Assembly: GCA_945862305.1 (NCBI GenBank)
Contig: CAMAXF010000006.1
Location: 1-64,000, forward strand
Origin: Bordetella parapertussis
GTDB taxonomy: Bacteria; Pseudomonadota; Gammaproteobacteria; Burkholderiales; Burkholderiaceae_A
Length of the DNA stretch: 64,000 nt
Reading direction: 5' to 3'
Under the pieces are notes generated by a model. The model did not search any database and was not told the DNA's origin. It worked only from the letters and a program-made list of their open reading frames with translations. Below are positions 35,369 through 44,357 of the stretch, piece by piece (position 1 is the first letter of the stretch; each line of letters opens with the position of its first letter). A program made the position numbers and the translations under genes.

Positions 35369-35605
35369 ATGAGAACTCGTCGCTTATGGATCACGGCCGC
35401 CGCGGCTGTCCTGTTGTCAGCCTGTGGTCAGGCTCAGGACGCGGCGACCTCCTCCGGCCCCAAGCCCGATCAGAAGCCGTATGTCGAGGCCGACAACAGC
35501 TATTCGGCGAAGAATTTCTCCTCGGGTGACTCCGCCAGTTGGCAGAAGGCCATCAAGGAGAGGGCTCAGGGGCAGAATGACTACGTAAGGTCGCAGCCGC
35601 TATGA
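35369..35605 (+). CDS. Small lipoprotein between fdhB and fdhC, function unknown
   Basis: A 78-residue protein with a lipoprotein signal (RTRRLWITA then LLSAC, lipid cysteine C19) and a short hydrophilic tail of about 60 residues rich in Asp, Ser and Lys. I do not recognise a family. It starts two bases after the fdhB stop and overlaps fdhC by four bases (ATGA), so it is made with the enzyme subunits, suggesting a small periplasmic accessory subunit. An in-frame TTG at 35363 is a weaker start. Confidence 0.75.
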   Translation: MRTRRLWITAAAAVLLSACGQAQDAATSSGPKPDQKPYVEADNSYSAKNFSSGDSASWQKAIKERAQGQNDYVRSQPL

Positions 35606-36654
35606 ATCCACTGCTCCTTCGTCTATGCCGGGGTGCATTCGTGGCCATGCTGGGTCTGTCGGCCCAGGCCTTCGCTCAGCAGACGCCTGCTCCCCAGCCT
35701 GCCGCCCTTCCCGGCATCCAATCCCAGAACGTGTTGGAGCTAAAGCGGGAGGCCGCAGAGCAGATACAGCGCGATGCGTCACAGCCTGCAAACAATAGTC
35801 CAGTGTGGCGGGAGGTCAATCGGAACGTGGAGCATTACAGTGCCATCACCACACCCGAGGCCGGCGTGTTGATTCAGTCCGGTGGCAATGATTGGCGTCT
35901 CTTCCGCAACGGCATCATCACTGTGTTTGGCGGATGGATCCTCGCGATTGCGCTGGCGGCCGTTGGACTGATGTATGTCTTGAAGGGCACGATTCGCCTC
36001 CACGACGGCGCATCAGGGAAGATGATTCTTCGGTTCACGGCCATGGAGCGTTATGCCCACTGGGCCATGGCCATCACCTTCGTCATCCTCGCGGTCACCG
36101 GCATCATTCTGCTCTGGGGCAAGTATTTCTTGCTGCCCATCCTTGGCGGAGACGCCTACGGGCCACTGGCGTGGCTTCTGAAGAATGTCCACAACATTGT
36201 CGGTCCCATCTTCACCATTAGTGTGGTGGTGTTCTTTGTGCTCTATGTGAAGGACAACATCCCGAATGGTCAGGACATCCAGTGGCTGGTCAATGGCGGC
36301 AAGGGTCCGAGCCATCGGTTCAATGGTGGTGAGAAGCTCTGGTTCTGGTTCGGTGTGACCGTGTTGGGGCTCGTGGTGTCGGCCTCGGGATGGGTGCTGA
36401 ACTCCATCATTCCGGGAGTCGAGTACTTCACGCGGGCTGACATGCAGTTGGCCAATGTGGTGCATGGCGTTGCCTCGATCCTCTTCATGGCCATGTCGGT
36501 TGGTCATATCTACATCGGTTCCATTGGAATGGAAGGTGCGCTCCAGGGCATGAAGACAGGCTATGTCGATGAGAACTGGGGTAAGGAGCACCACGATCTT
36601 TGGTACAACGACGTCAAGCAGGGCGCTGATCACCGGGGTCGGCTCAGCACCTAG
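35602..36654 (+). CDS. fdhC: Formate dehydrogenase cytochrome b (gamma) subunit
   Basis: A 350-residue membrane protein: signal peptide (to AFA, 25), about 75 periplasmic residues, then five hydrophobic helices near 104-127, 153-173, 199-216, 247-266 and 286-306. Histidines H153, H197, H288 and H302 in the helices fit ligands for two b haems. It anchors the enzyme and passes electrons to quinone. One helix and the N-terminal extension are additional to the four-helix E. coli FdnI. A strong terminator follows. Confidence 0.94.
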   Translation: MNPLLLRLCRGAFVAMLGLSAQAFAQQTPAPQPAALPGIQSQNVLELKREAAEQIQRDASQPANNSPVWREVNRNVEHYSAITTPEAGVLIQSGGNDWRLFRNGIITVFGGWILAIALAAVGLMYVLKGTIRLHDGASGKMILRFTAMERYAHWAMAITFVILAVTGIILLWGKYFLLPILGGDAYGPLAWLLKNVHNIVGPIFTISVVVFFVLYVKDNIPNGQDIQWLVNGGKGPSHRFNGGEKLWFWFGVTVLGLVVSASGWVLNSIIPGVEYFTRADMQLANVVHGVASILFMAMSVGHIYIGSIGMEGALQGMKTGYVDENWGKEHHDLWYNDVKQGADHRGRLST

Positions 36655-36672
36655 ACGTTTGCCTCTTGATTA

Positions 36673-36699
36673 AAATGGCGGGTCTTGTACCCGCCATTT
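36673..36699 (+). terminator. Hairpin terminator after fdhC
   Basis: Eleven-base perfect arms AAATGGCGGGT (36673-36683) and ACCCGCCATTT (36689-36699) with a five-base loop, preceded by A-rich and followed by T-rich sequence (CTCATTTG). The stem ends in T residues, so it probably terminates the formate dehydrogenase operon, with fdhD beyond it. Confidence 0.75.
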
Positions 36700-36726
36700 C
36701 TCATTTGAGTCTCTCACGCACATCTC

Positions 36727-37560
36727 ATGTCGACGTCATCTTCATTGCCCGCCCTCACCGATGCCGCCGTGCCGCTGGTCTCGCCGGTCATGGTCATTGA
36801 CGAGCAAGGCCGCGAGAAAGAAATTTATATTCCGGGCGAGCGCCCCCTCACGGTGTATGTGGACAAGCAGGAGTTGGTCACCCTCATGACGCTGGGTGGT
36901 GCGCCCGAGGCACTCGTGCTGGGCTATCTGAAGAACCAGCGCTTTGTGCAGGCCCTCGATGAGATTGTGTCCATCCAGGTCGACTGGGAGGTGGGTGCTG
37001 CATCGGTGGTCACGCGCAGCGGCATCAAGGCGCTCAAGGAGCGCCAAGAGAAGCGCACGGTCACCACGGGCTGTGGCCAGGGCACGATCTTTGGCGACAT
37101 CCTCACCGACCTCGACCGAGTCACCTTGAACCCAACGGCCCGGCTGGATCAGCGCACCCTGGTGGCGGTGGTCGACCGCGTTCGACAGCACCGCTCCGTC
37201 TACAAGCAGGCGGGCTCGGTGCACGGCTGTGCGCTTTTTCGTGGCCCCGAGATGCTCATGTTCATCGAGGATGTCGGTCGGCACAATGCGGTCGATGCGA
37301 TTGCTGGCCGCATGTGGCTCGAAGGCCTGGAGGGTGATGAGCTCATCTTCTACACCACCGGGCGTCTGACCTCGGAGATGGTCATCAAGGGCGCCCAGAT
37401 GGGCATTCCATTTCTGCTCTCGCGCTCGGGTGTCACCCAGATGGGTCTCGACATGGCCCGCCGCGTGAACTTGAGCCTGTTTGGCCGGTGCTCAGGCGAA
37501 CATTTTTTAATTTACAGCGGCGCGGAGCGGTTCATTCCAACCCAGCAGCAGGCTGTCTAG
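36727..37560 (+). CDS. fdhD: Formate dehydrogenase accessory sulfurtransferase
   Basis: A 277-residue FdhD, which delivers sulfur from a cysteine desulfurase to the Mo/W cofactor of formate dehydrogenase. The motif TTGCGQGT contains C116; the second cysteine of the CxxC loop described in the E. coli protein is absent here. GSVHGCALF and the EDVGRHNAVDAI block are typical. No ribosome binding site is evident before ATG 36727. It lies after the fdhC terminator, so it may be expressed separately. Its last 54 bases overlap convergent serB. Confidence 0.94.
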   Translation: MSTSSSLPALTDAAVPLVSPVMVIDEQGREKEIYIPGERPLTVYVDKQELVTLMTLGGAPEALVLGYLKNQRFVQALDEIVSIQVDWEVGAASVVTRSGIKALKERQEKRTVTTGCGQGTIFGDILTDLDRVTLNPTARLDQRTLVAVVDRVRQHRSVYKQAGSVHGCALFRGPEMLMFIEDVGRHNAVDAIAGRMWLEGLEGDELIFYTTGRLTSEMVIKGAQMGIPFLLSRSGVTQMGLDMARRVNLSLFGRCSGEHFLIYSGAERFIPTQQQAV

Positions 37561-38409
37561 CCCGCCGTAAGCGATGGCCCGCATGGCCTGTTGACGTACT
37601 GCGGGCTTTGCATGGTAGGCCACGCTCAGGCCTGCCACCGACATCATGGGCAGGTCATTGGAGCCGTCGCCCATGGCAATCACTTGGCTGCTGCTGCAGC
37701 CCAGTTCTTTGCAGAGGTTCAGCACGCTGGCCTGCTTGGCCTGCCCGTCGATGAGTGGGCCTGTGAGTCGCCCCGTCAGGCGCCCATCCTTGACCTCTAA
37801 TACGTTGGAGCGCACGAGATCGATGCCGAGTCGCCCGGCCACGAAGTCTGTGAAGTGGGTGAAGCCACCTGAGACAAGCAGGGTGGTGAGCCCAGCGGCC
37901 TTGGCCTCGGCCACGAGTCTTGCTGCTCCGGGGTTGAAGCGCAGTCGATCCTGAATGACGCTGTCCACGGCATCGACAGACAGCCCTTCCAGAAGCGCCA
38001 CCCGCTGCCGAAGGCTTTCTGCATAGTCTGCAATCTCGCCGCGCATGGCTGCCTCGGTGATGGCTGCCACCGCAGCCTTCTGGCCGCAGTAGTCTGCGAG
38101 CTCATCGATGCACTCGATGTTGATCATGGTCGAGTCCATGTCCATGGCCAGCACCCGGAAGTCTGCCAAGGTCTGGCCCTCCGGAATCCAGGCCCAGTCG
38201 ACCAACTGGCCCTCGGCCAATGATGCAGCTGCCTGCGTGCTCTCCTCCGTGGCCAACACGGTGGACTCGAATCGGCAGGCGCCCCCCTGCAGGCCGACGG
38301 CCTTGGCCTGCAGCAGCTGCGAGAGCTGCTTGACAAGGCCTTGTGGCAGTTGGCCAGAGCAGCCGTTGTCGGTGTGGCCCGGGGTGATGGTGAAGTGGCG
38401 GGGGATCAT
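37507..38409 (-). CDS. serB: Phosphoserine phosphatase
   Basis: A 300-residue HAD phosphatase completing serine synthesis. The nucleophile motif is MDMDST (D90, D92), followed by SGGFTHF and the GDGSND metal loop. About 80 residues precede the catalytic domain; they are shorter than the double ACT region of some homologues. The ATG overlaps the mfd stop by four bases, so it is read from the mfd promoter. The 3' end overlaps fdhD by 54 bases. Confidence 0.93.
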   Translation of the reverse strand: MIPRHFTITPGHTDNGCSGQLPQGLVKQLSQLLQAKAVGLQGGACRFESTVLATEESTQAAASLAEGQLVDWAWIPEGQTLADFRVLAMDMDSTMINIECIDELADYCGQKAAVAAITEAAMRGEIADYAESLRQRVALLEGLSVDAVDSVIQDRLRFNPGAARLVAEAKAAGLTTLLVSGGFTHFTDFVAGRLGIDLVRSNVLEVKDGRLTGRLTGPLIDGQAKQASVLNLCKELGCSSSQVIAMGDGSNDLPMMSVAGLSVAYHAKPAVRQQAMRAIAYGGLDSLLLGWNEPLRAAVN

Positions 38410-41400
38410 CGTTTGGTCTCGACGGGAAAGAGCAGGGTCAGGGCCTCACGGATGTGCACCATGCGGTGGGTGAGGTCCTCGGAGGCCGCACTCATGCGGA
38501 TGCGGTCGGGGCCTGCGAGCTTGAAGCGAGGGTCGCGCTGGAGAATGGTGATCACGCGGGCTGGGTCCACCGAGGCCTCGGGCCGAAACTGCAGGCTGAT
38601 GTGCTCATGGCTCGCATCGAGCTTGCGGATGCCCAGGGTCTGCGCCCGCAGCCGCAGCCGATGGGTTTCCATCAGCGCACGTGTGGCGTCTGGGAGGCGA
38701 CCAAAGCGGTCGATGAGCTCCTCTTGAAGGTCATCGAGTTCGTCATTGGTGGCGGCGCTCGCCAGACGCTTGTAGAGGCTCAGCCGCTCATGGATGTCGC
38801 CACAATAGTCTGCAGGCAGCAGTGCGGGCAGGTGTAGATTGATCTCGGTGGTGGCCTTCAGTGGCGCGTCCATGTCGGGCTCTCGGCCCGCCTTCAGGGC
38901 CGAGACCGCCTCGGTGAGCATGTCGTTGTAGAGCTGAAAGCCCACCTCGGTCATGTCGCCCGACTGGTTGTCTCCCAAGACCTCGCCGGCGCCTCGGATC
39001 TCCATGTCGTGCATGGCGAGGAAGAAGCCGCTGCCGAGTTCTTCCATGGACTGAATGGCATCCAGGCGCTTGGCCGCATCCTTTGTCACGGTCTGCTCAT
39101 CGGGCACCATCAGGTAGGCATAGGCCTGGTGGTGGGAGCGGCCCACCCGGCCCCGAAGCTGATGCAGCTGCGCAAGACCAAAGCGGTCTGCACGGTAGAT
39201 GACCATGGTGTTGGCCGTGGGCACATTGATGCCCGTCTCGATGATGGTCGTGCACAGCAGGACATTGATTCGTTGCTGGTGAAAATCGCGCATCACGCGC
39301 TCGAGGTCGCGCTCGTCCATCTGCCCATGGGCCACGCCGAAGCGGGCCTCCGGCACCAGGGCCTGCAGGGCCTCGAGCCGGTGCTGCATGGTGTTGACCT
39401 CGTTGTGAAGCACATAGGCCTGGCCGCCCCGTTTGAGTTCGCGCAGGAGTGCCTCTCGCACCGTGGAGGGCGACTCACGGCGCACGAAGGTCTTGATCGA
39501 GAGTCGCTTCTGCGGGGCCGTGGCAATGATGGAGAAGTCTCGAATGCCTTCCAGGCTCATGGCGAGGGTTCGGGGGATGGGCGTGGCCGTGAGGGTCAGC
39601 ACGTCCACCTCGGCCCGCAGGTTCTTCAAGGCCTCCTTCTGTCGAACACCAAAGCGATGCTCCTCATCGATGATCACCAGGCCCAGCCGATTGAACTGGG
39701 TCTGGGCGGAGAGAATCTTGTGGGTGCCAATCACAATGTCCACCTGGCCCGAGGCCATGCCGCCCAGGGCCTGCGCAATCTCCTTCGCACTCCTGAACCG
39801 TGAGAGCTCAGCCAGCCGAACCGGCCAGCTCGAGAACCGGTCTTGAAAGGTCTGCATGTGCTGTTCGGCCAGCAGCGTGGTGGGGCAGAGCACGGCCACC
39901 TGGCGCCCATCCATCACCGCGATGAAGGCCGCCCGAAGGGCCACCTCGGTCTTGCCAAATCCCACATCACCGCAGACCAGGCGGTCCATGGGCTTGTCTC
40001 GGACCATGTCCTGCACCACGGCATGGATGGCGGCGAGCTGGTCGGGCGTCTCTTCGAATCCGAAGCCGTCCGCAAAGCGTTCGTAGTCGGAGGGCTCGAA
40101 GCGGAATGAATGGCCCACGCGGGCAGCCCGTCGTGCATAGAGGTTCAGGAGTTCGGCGGCCGTGTCGCGCACATGCTTGGCGGCCTTGGCGCGGGCCTTG
40201 TCCCATTGGCCACTGCCCAGGCTGTGCAGGGGCGCCTGGTCTGGGTCGGCGCCGCTGTAGCGGCCGATGAGATGCAACTGTGAGACCGGCACAAAGAGGC
40301 TGCTGCCACCGGCATAGGCCAGGTGCAGGCACTCGGTCTCGCCCTCACCGAGGTCCAGGTGCTGAAGCCCCTGATAGCGGCCAATGCCGTGCTGCAGGTG
40401 AACCACTGGGTCGCCGGGCTTGAGCTCGGAGAGGTCGCGGATGATGGCGTCGACATTGGTCTGTTTGTCCTGCTTGCCATGGCGCTTTCGCCGCTCCATG
40501 TCCGCGAAGAGCTCGGATTCGGTGAGCACGGTGAGCCCGAGCCATGGGGCCACGAAGCCCACCTGGATAGGGCTCACACCCGTGAGCACCGCGACATCTT
40601 CCGGCTGGCTTGCGCAGAGCGTGGGCCAGTCGGCCAGGGTCTGCGTGGCCACCGATTCTCGCTCCAGGTACTGGGCAAGTGTCTCGAGGCGGCCGGGGGT
40701 TTCGGCCACGAGCGCAATGCGCTCACCGGCCTCAGCGCTGGCCTCGAGCAGCGAGGTCAGCCGGGTGAGCGGCACATCGGCCCGCCGGTCGGCACGGATG
40801 TCGGGGGCCGGCAAGGTGAGCGATTCGCTGGCATCCCGGTGCAGGCTGATCCGGCCCCACCGGCCCATCTGCGCAAAGAGCTCATCGGGCGCCATGTAGA
40901 GCGCGCTCGGCGGCAGCACCGGCCGTTCGATGTCATGGCGCAGGAATTCGTAGCGGGTCTGCAGGTCTCGAGTGGCCTCTTGGAGGGCGGGGTCGGCCTC
41001 GCCCACCAGGGCAATCTGCGCCTGGGGATGCAGGTAATCGAGCAGGCTCACCAGGGGCTCATCAAAGAGCAGGGGCAGGTAGTACTCGATGCCCGCACCG
41101 AAGACCCCATTGGCCGCGTCTCGATACAGGCTGCAGCGGGAGGGGTCTCCCTCGAAGGTCTCGCGCCATCGGGCGCGCAGTCGCATGGCCGAGGCCTCGT
41201 CCCGTGGATATTCACGGCCGGGCAGCAGCCGAATCTCTTGAACGGGATGAATGGTGCGCTGGCTGTCCGGGTCGAAGACCCGAACGGAGTCGACCTGGTC
41301 ATCGAGCAGCTCGATGCGGTAGGGCAGGCTGCTGCCCATGGGGTAGAGGTCCACCAGTCCACCGCGCAGGGCGTACTCGCCAGGTGAGACCACCTGGCTC

Positions 41401-41921
41401 ACTGCGTTGTAGCCGGCTGTGCGCAGCTGCTCGCGCAGCCGATCCAGGCTGATGGTCTGGCCGGGCTTGATGAAGAAGGTGTTGGCCGCGAGAAAAGCGG
41501 GTGGCGCCACGCGCTGCAGCAGGGTGGGTGCGGCGACCACGAGGAGATCGAGGCTGCCCTGAAGGGCCTCATAGAGCGTGAGTAGCCGGTTGGAGAGCAG
41601 GTCTTGGTGAGGGGAGAAGGCCTCGTAGGCCAGGGTCTCCCAGTCGGAAAAGTGTGAGACACGTCGCCCGGGGTGAAAGTAGGGGATCTCGGCTGCAAGC
41701 CTTGCGGCCGTCTGGGCATCGGGTGCCACCAGCAGGCCACCGGCACCGGCCACCCGTGCATCGGCAGCCGGAAATTCTGAGAGCCAGCCCGCCAGCAGGA
41801 GGCTGTCGGCAGAGCCGTGGGGGCGGGGCAGGGCGATGGACTGGCCGGGCTTGGGCAGGGCCTGGCCATAGAGCGCAAGCGGCGATAAAAGCGCCTGTTG
41901 CGCCTGTGCAGAGGTCGTCAT
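38406..41921 (-). CDS. mfd: Transcription-repair coupling factor
   Basis: A 1171-residue protein with the full Mfd layout: UvrB-like N-terminal module, RNA polymerase-interacting Tudor domain (near 500-570), SF2 translocase with Walker [16 protein letters not shown] box, and a C-terminal regulatory domain. It removes RNA polymerase stalled at DNA lesions and recruits UvrA. The start ATG 41921 has TAAAAT six bases upstream on this strand and no ribosome binding site, suggesting a leaderless transcript. It is followed by serB. Confidence 0.97.
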   Translation of the reverse strand: MTTSAQAQQALLSPLALYGQALPKPGQSIALPRPHGSADSLLLAGWLSEFPAADARVAGAGGLLVAPDAQTAARLAAEIPYFHPGRRVSHFSDWETLAYEAFSPHQDLLSNRLLTLYEALQGSLDLLVVAAPTLLQRVAPPAFLAANTFFIKPGQTISLDRLREQLRTAGYNAVSQVVSPGEYALRGGLVDLYPMGSSLPYRIELLDDQVDSVRVFDPDSQRTIHPVQEIRLLPGREYPRDEASAMRLRARWRETFEGDPSRCSLYRDAANGVFGAGIEYYLPLLFDEPLVSLLDYLHPQAQIALVGEADPALQEATRDLQTRYEFLRHDIERPVLPPSALYMAPDELFAQMGRWGRISLHRDASESLTLPAPDIRADRRADVPLTRLTSLLEASAEAGERIALVAETPGRLETLAQYLERESVATQTLADWPTLCASQPEDVAVLTGVSPIQVGFVAPWLGLTVLTESELFADMERRKRHGKQDKQTNVDAIIRDLSELKPGDPVVHLQHGIGRYQGLQHLDLGEGETECLHLAYAGGSSLFVPVSQLHLIGRYSGADPDQAPLHSLGSGQWDKARAKAAKHVRDTAAELLNLYARRAARVGHSFRFEPSDYERFADGFGFEETPDQLAAIHAVVQDMVRDKPMDRLVCGDVGFGKTEVALRAAFIAVMDGRQVAVLCPTTLLAEQHMQTFQDRFSSWPVRLAELSRFRSAKEIAQALGGMASGQVDIVIGTHKILSAQTQFNRLGLVIIDEEHRFGVRQKEALKNLRAEVDVLTLTATPIPRTLAMSLEGIRDFSIIATAPQKRLSIKTFVRRESPSTVREALLRELKRGGQAYVLHNEVNTMQHRLEALQALVPEARFGVAHGQMDERDLERVMRDFHQQRINVLLCTTIIETGINVPTANTMVIYRADRFGLAQLHQLRGRVGRSHHQAYAYLMVPDEQTVTKDAAKRLDAIQSMEELGSGFFLAMHDMEIRGAGEVLGDNQSGDMTEVGFQLYNDMLTEAVSALKAGREPDMDAPLKATTEINLHLPALLPADYCGDIHERLSLYKRLASAATNDELDDLQEELIDRFGRLPDATRALMETHRLRLRAQTLGIRKLDASHEHISLQFRPEASVDPARVITILQRDPRFKLAGPDRIRMSAASEDLTHRMVHIREALTLLFPVETKR

Positions 41922-41938
41922 CTGTTAATTTTAGAGGG
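41922..41938. promoter_or_regulatory. 17-base divergent gap with overlapping -10 boxes for mfd and ispDF
   Basis: The whole space between two start codons is 17 bases. On the minus strand it reads TAAAAT (41933-41928) then six bases to the mfd ATG; on the plus strand TAATTT (41926-41931) then seven bases to the ispDF ATG. Both -35 regions must lie within the opposite gene. This implies back-to-back leaderless promoters that may exclude each other. The GAGG next to the ispDF ATG is too close to be a ribosome binding site. Confidence 0.45.
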
Positions 41939-43192
41939 ATGCGCGATCCCCTTCCCGTTTCGACCTCGGATGCCCGCCTGGCCCAATGGGTTCGGCAGCG
42001 TGCGGCATCTTGCGTGGGGGGTGCCACACGGGTCTGGACGATTCTTCCTGCAGCGGGTCAGGGCCTTCGCGCCGGGGCCGGCCTGCCCAAGCAGTATCGC
42101 GCCATGGGGGGCAGGCCCATGCTCCTGCGCAGCATCGAGGCCTTGATGCCACTCGAGCAGCGAAACGATTTCGCCGGCCATCTGGTGGTGCTTGCACCGA
42201 CCGACACGCATTGGTCCACACTCGATGTGGCCTGGCCCTCTTGCATGGCCTGTGCCGTGGGGGGTGAGACTCGGGCGCAGTCAGTTCGAGCCGGCCTGCG
42301 GGTGCTGCACGAGGCCTTGGGGGCCGGCGTGCTGCAAGACTGGGTGCTGGTGCACGATGCAGCCCGGCCCTGGCTCGCGCAAGACGATTTGAATCGGCTG
42401 GTGGACACGGTACTCTCGGAAGGGCGTGGTGGGCTGCTGGCCATGCCGGTGCCCGACACGGTCAAGCGGGCGGCATCCAATGGCCATGCTGTGCCGGCCG
42501 TCGAGCAGACCATCCCACGCGAAGGGCTCTGGCTTGCACAGACGCCGCAGATGTTTCGGGTGGGTGAGCTTCTGCAGGCACTCGATGCCCATCCACAGGC
42601 CACCGATGAGGCCAGTGCCATGGAGGCGGCGGGTGTCTCTCCACTCTTGATTCAAGGCAGCCCCCACAATCGCAAAATGACTTTCTCAGAGGATTTCCAG
42701 TCCATGACCAGCCGTATTGATCTTCCGCGTGTGGGCCAAGGCTTTGACGTGCATGCCCTTGTGGCCGGCCGGCCCCTTATTCTGGGTGGTGTGACCATTC
42801 CACACGACAAGGGCCTGCTGGGCCATTCGGATGCCGATGTGCTGCTGCACGCCATTGCAGACGCCGCCTTGGGGGCGGCCTGTCTGGGAGACATCGGCCG
42901 GCACTTCCCGGACACCGATGCCGCCTATGCCGGGGCGGACAGCCGCGTTCTGCTGCGAGAGGTGGTTCGCCGAATTGGTGAGGAGGGCCTTGTGGTGGCG
43001 CAGGTCGATGCCACCGTGGTGGCGCAGGCGCCCAAGCTTGCGCCCCATGTGCCCAACATGGTGGCCAACATTCGCGCGGACACGGGCGCACCCTGGGTCA
43101 ATGTGAAGGCCACCACCACCGAGCACCTGGGCTTTACCGGACGCCAAGAGGGCATTGCAGCCCAGGCCGTGGTGATGCTCACCACCAAATGA
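41939..43192 (+). CDS. ispDF: Bifunctional IspD–IspF fusion (MEP pathway)
   Basis: A 417-residue single frame. Residues about 33-254 are IspD (MEP cytidylyltransferase; [18 protein letters not shown] at 36-53, HDAARP at 139-144). Residues 259-417 are IspF (MEcPP synthase; zinc ligands D270, H272 and H304; [11 protein letters not shown]). No stop codon lies between them, and the usual C-terminal helix of IspD after the EDF segment is replaced by a few residues. An internal ATG (42704) with AGAGGA ten bases upstream could also give free IspF. The frame is open upstream into mfd, but ATG 41939 is the first credible start. Confidence 0.9.
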   Translation: MRDPLPVSTSDARLAQWVRQRAASCVGGATRVWTILPAAGQGLRAGAGLPKQYRAMGGRPMLLRSIEALMPLEQRNDFAGHLVVLAPTDTHWSTLDVAWPSCMACAVGGETRAQSVRAGLRVLHEALGAGVLQDWVLVHDAARPWLAQDDLNRLVDTVLSEGRGGLLAMPVPDTVKRAASNGHAVPAVEQTIPREGLWLAQTPQMFRVGELLQALDAHPQATDEASAMEAAGVSPLLIQGSPHNRKMTFSEDFQSMTSRIDLPRVGQGFDVHALVAGRPLILGGVTIPHDKGLLGHSDADVLLHAIADAALGAACLGDIGRHFPDTDAAYAGADSRVLLREVVRRIGEEGLVVAQVDATVVAQAPKLAPHVPNMVANIRADTGAPWVNVKATTTEHLGFTGRQEGIAAQAVVMLTTK

Positions 43193-43205
43193 CCACCGCA
43201 TTCGA

Positions 43206-44357
43206 ATGACCGCATGGAACTGGCCTCTGCTGGCCTTGGACTCATCCGGCCCGGTGGCCAGCGTGGTGCTGGCCACATCGCCGGGTCAGTGGCATGCGAG
43301 GCAGACCCCGGCGGGCCAGGCCCAGGCCTCACAGTTGCTCCCCATGGCCGAGGCCGTGCTGCAAGAGGCTGGGCTGCGCTGGGCGGACCTCGGTGGCCTT
43401 GTGGTTTGTCACGGTCCCGGTTCCTTCACCGGACTGCGCATGGCCGTGGGCCTGGCGCAGGGTCTGGGCTTCTCCCGTGGCCTGAAGATTCATCTTGTGA
43501 GTGCCTTCGAGGCCGTGGCCATGGCCACTCTCGCGTCATCGAATGGCAGCCATGCGCAGCAGCGCGACCAACTTTTCGACATTCGTTTTGATGCACGGCT
43601 CGGCGAATCTTTTCGCGGCGTGGTGCACTGGCGCGCCCATTTGCAGCAGCTCAGCCTCGTGGGAGATCCCCGCGTGGTGCCAGCACTGGAGGAGGGACTT
43701 TCGGGGGCCACACTGCTCGCGCAGGATGTGCACCCACAGGGCATGACCTTGGCCGCCCAGGTGATGAAGGTCGCTGAGCAACGGCTGGTCGCGGGTCCAT
43801 CCGACCACCCCGCCACGGTGATGCCGGTGTCCGCCCAGCCGCTCTATGTGCGAGACCGTGTGGCGCAGACCTTGGCCGAACGGGCGGTCTCGGCCAGCCT
43901 GGTGCTGGCCCCCATGCATCGCAACGACATTGCCTCGATCATGGTGATTGAGAAGCAGGCCTACAGCCATCCGTGGACATCTGGCAACTTTGAAGACTCA
44001 TTGGCTGCAGGCTACGAGGGGCTCAAGCTGGTGGAGCAGGGGGCCATGGTGGGCTACCTCGTCTGGATGCCCGTTGTGCAGGAGGCCCACCTGCTTAACT
44101 TCACCATTGCGCCGACCCGTCAGCGCCGTGGACTGGGCCAGTGGATGCTGGATCAGCTGATGCGCACTCTGACGCAGCAAGGGTTTGAACGCCTGCTCCT
44201 GGAGGTTCGGCCCAGCAACCGCTCTGCCGTGCGGCTCTATCAGCGCAACGGATTCACCGAGGTCGGCACCCGGCGGGGCTACTACCCCGCAGAGTCAGGC
44301 CGACGCGAGGATGCGGTGGTCTTTGCGCGTGCCCTGGTCGAGGTGAGCACCGCATGA
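43206..44357 (+). CDS. TsaB–RimI fusion protein
   Basis: A 383-residue fusion. Residues 6-227 are TsaB, the dimerisation subunit for N6-threonylcarbamoyl-adenosine synthesis in tRNA (GPGSFTGLRMA at 70-80, ending in PLYVRD). Residues about 232-383 are RimI, an N-acetyltransferase of the GNAT fold that acetylates ribosomal protein S18 (acetyl-CoA loop QRRGLG at 306-311, LEVRPSNRSAVRLYQRNGF). The genes are adjacent and separate in many bacteria. No ribosome binding site is seen in the 13 bases after ispDF. The stop overlaps the next gene by four bases. Confidence 0.92.
   Translation: MTAWNWPLLALDSSGPVASVVLATSPGQWHARQTPAGQAQASQLLPMAEAVLQEAGLRWADLGGLVVCHGPGSFTGLRMAVGLAQGLGFSRGLKIHLVSAFEAVAMATLASSNGSHAQQRDQLFDIRFDARLGESFRGVVHWRAHLQQLSLVGDPRVVPALEEGLSGATLLAQDVHPQGMTLAAQVMKVAEQRLVAGPSDHPATVMPVSAQPLYVRDRVAQTLAERAVSASLVLAPMHRNDIASIMVIEKQAYSHPWTSGNFEDSLAAGYEGLKLVEQGAMVGYLVWMPVVQEAHLLNFTIAPTRQRRGLGQWMLDQLMRTLTQQGFERLLLEVRPSNRSAVRLYQRNGFTEVGTRRGYYPAESGRREDAVVFARALVEVSTA

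Noticed and set aside
40323..41387. Open frame of 354 codons on the plus strand inside mfd
   Set aside because: Complement of mfd with His/Gly/Leu-rich composition typical of shadow frames; 47855-48970 (inside hpnE), 60974-62227 (inside dapE) and 62475-63515 (inside dapD) were rejected in the same way.
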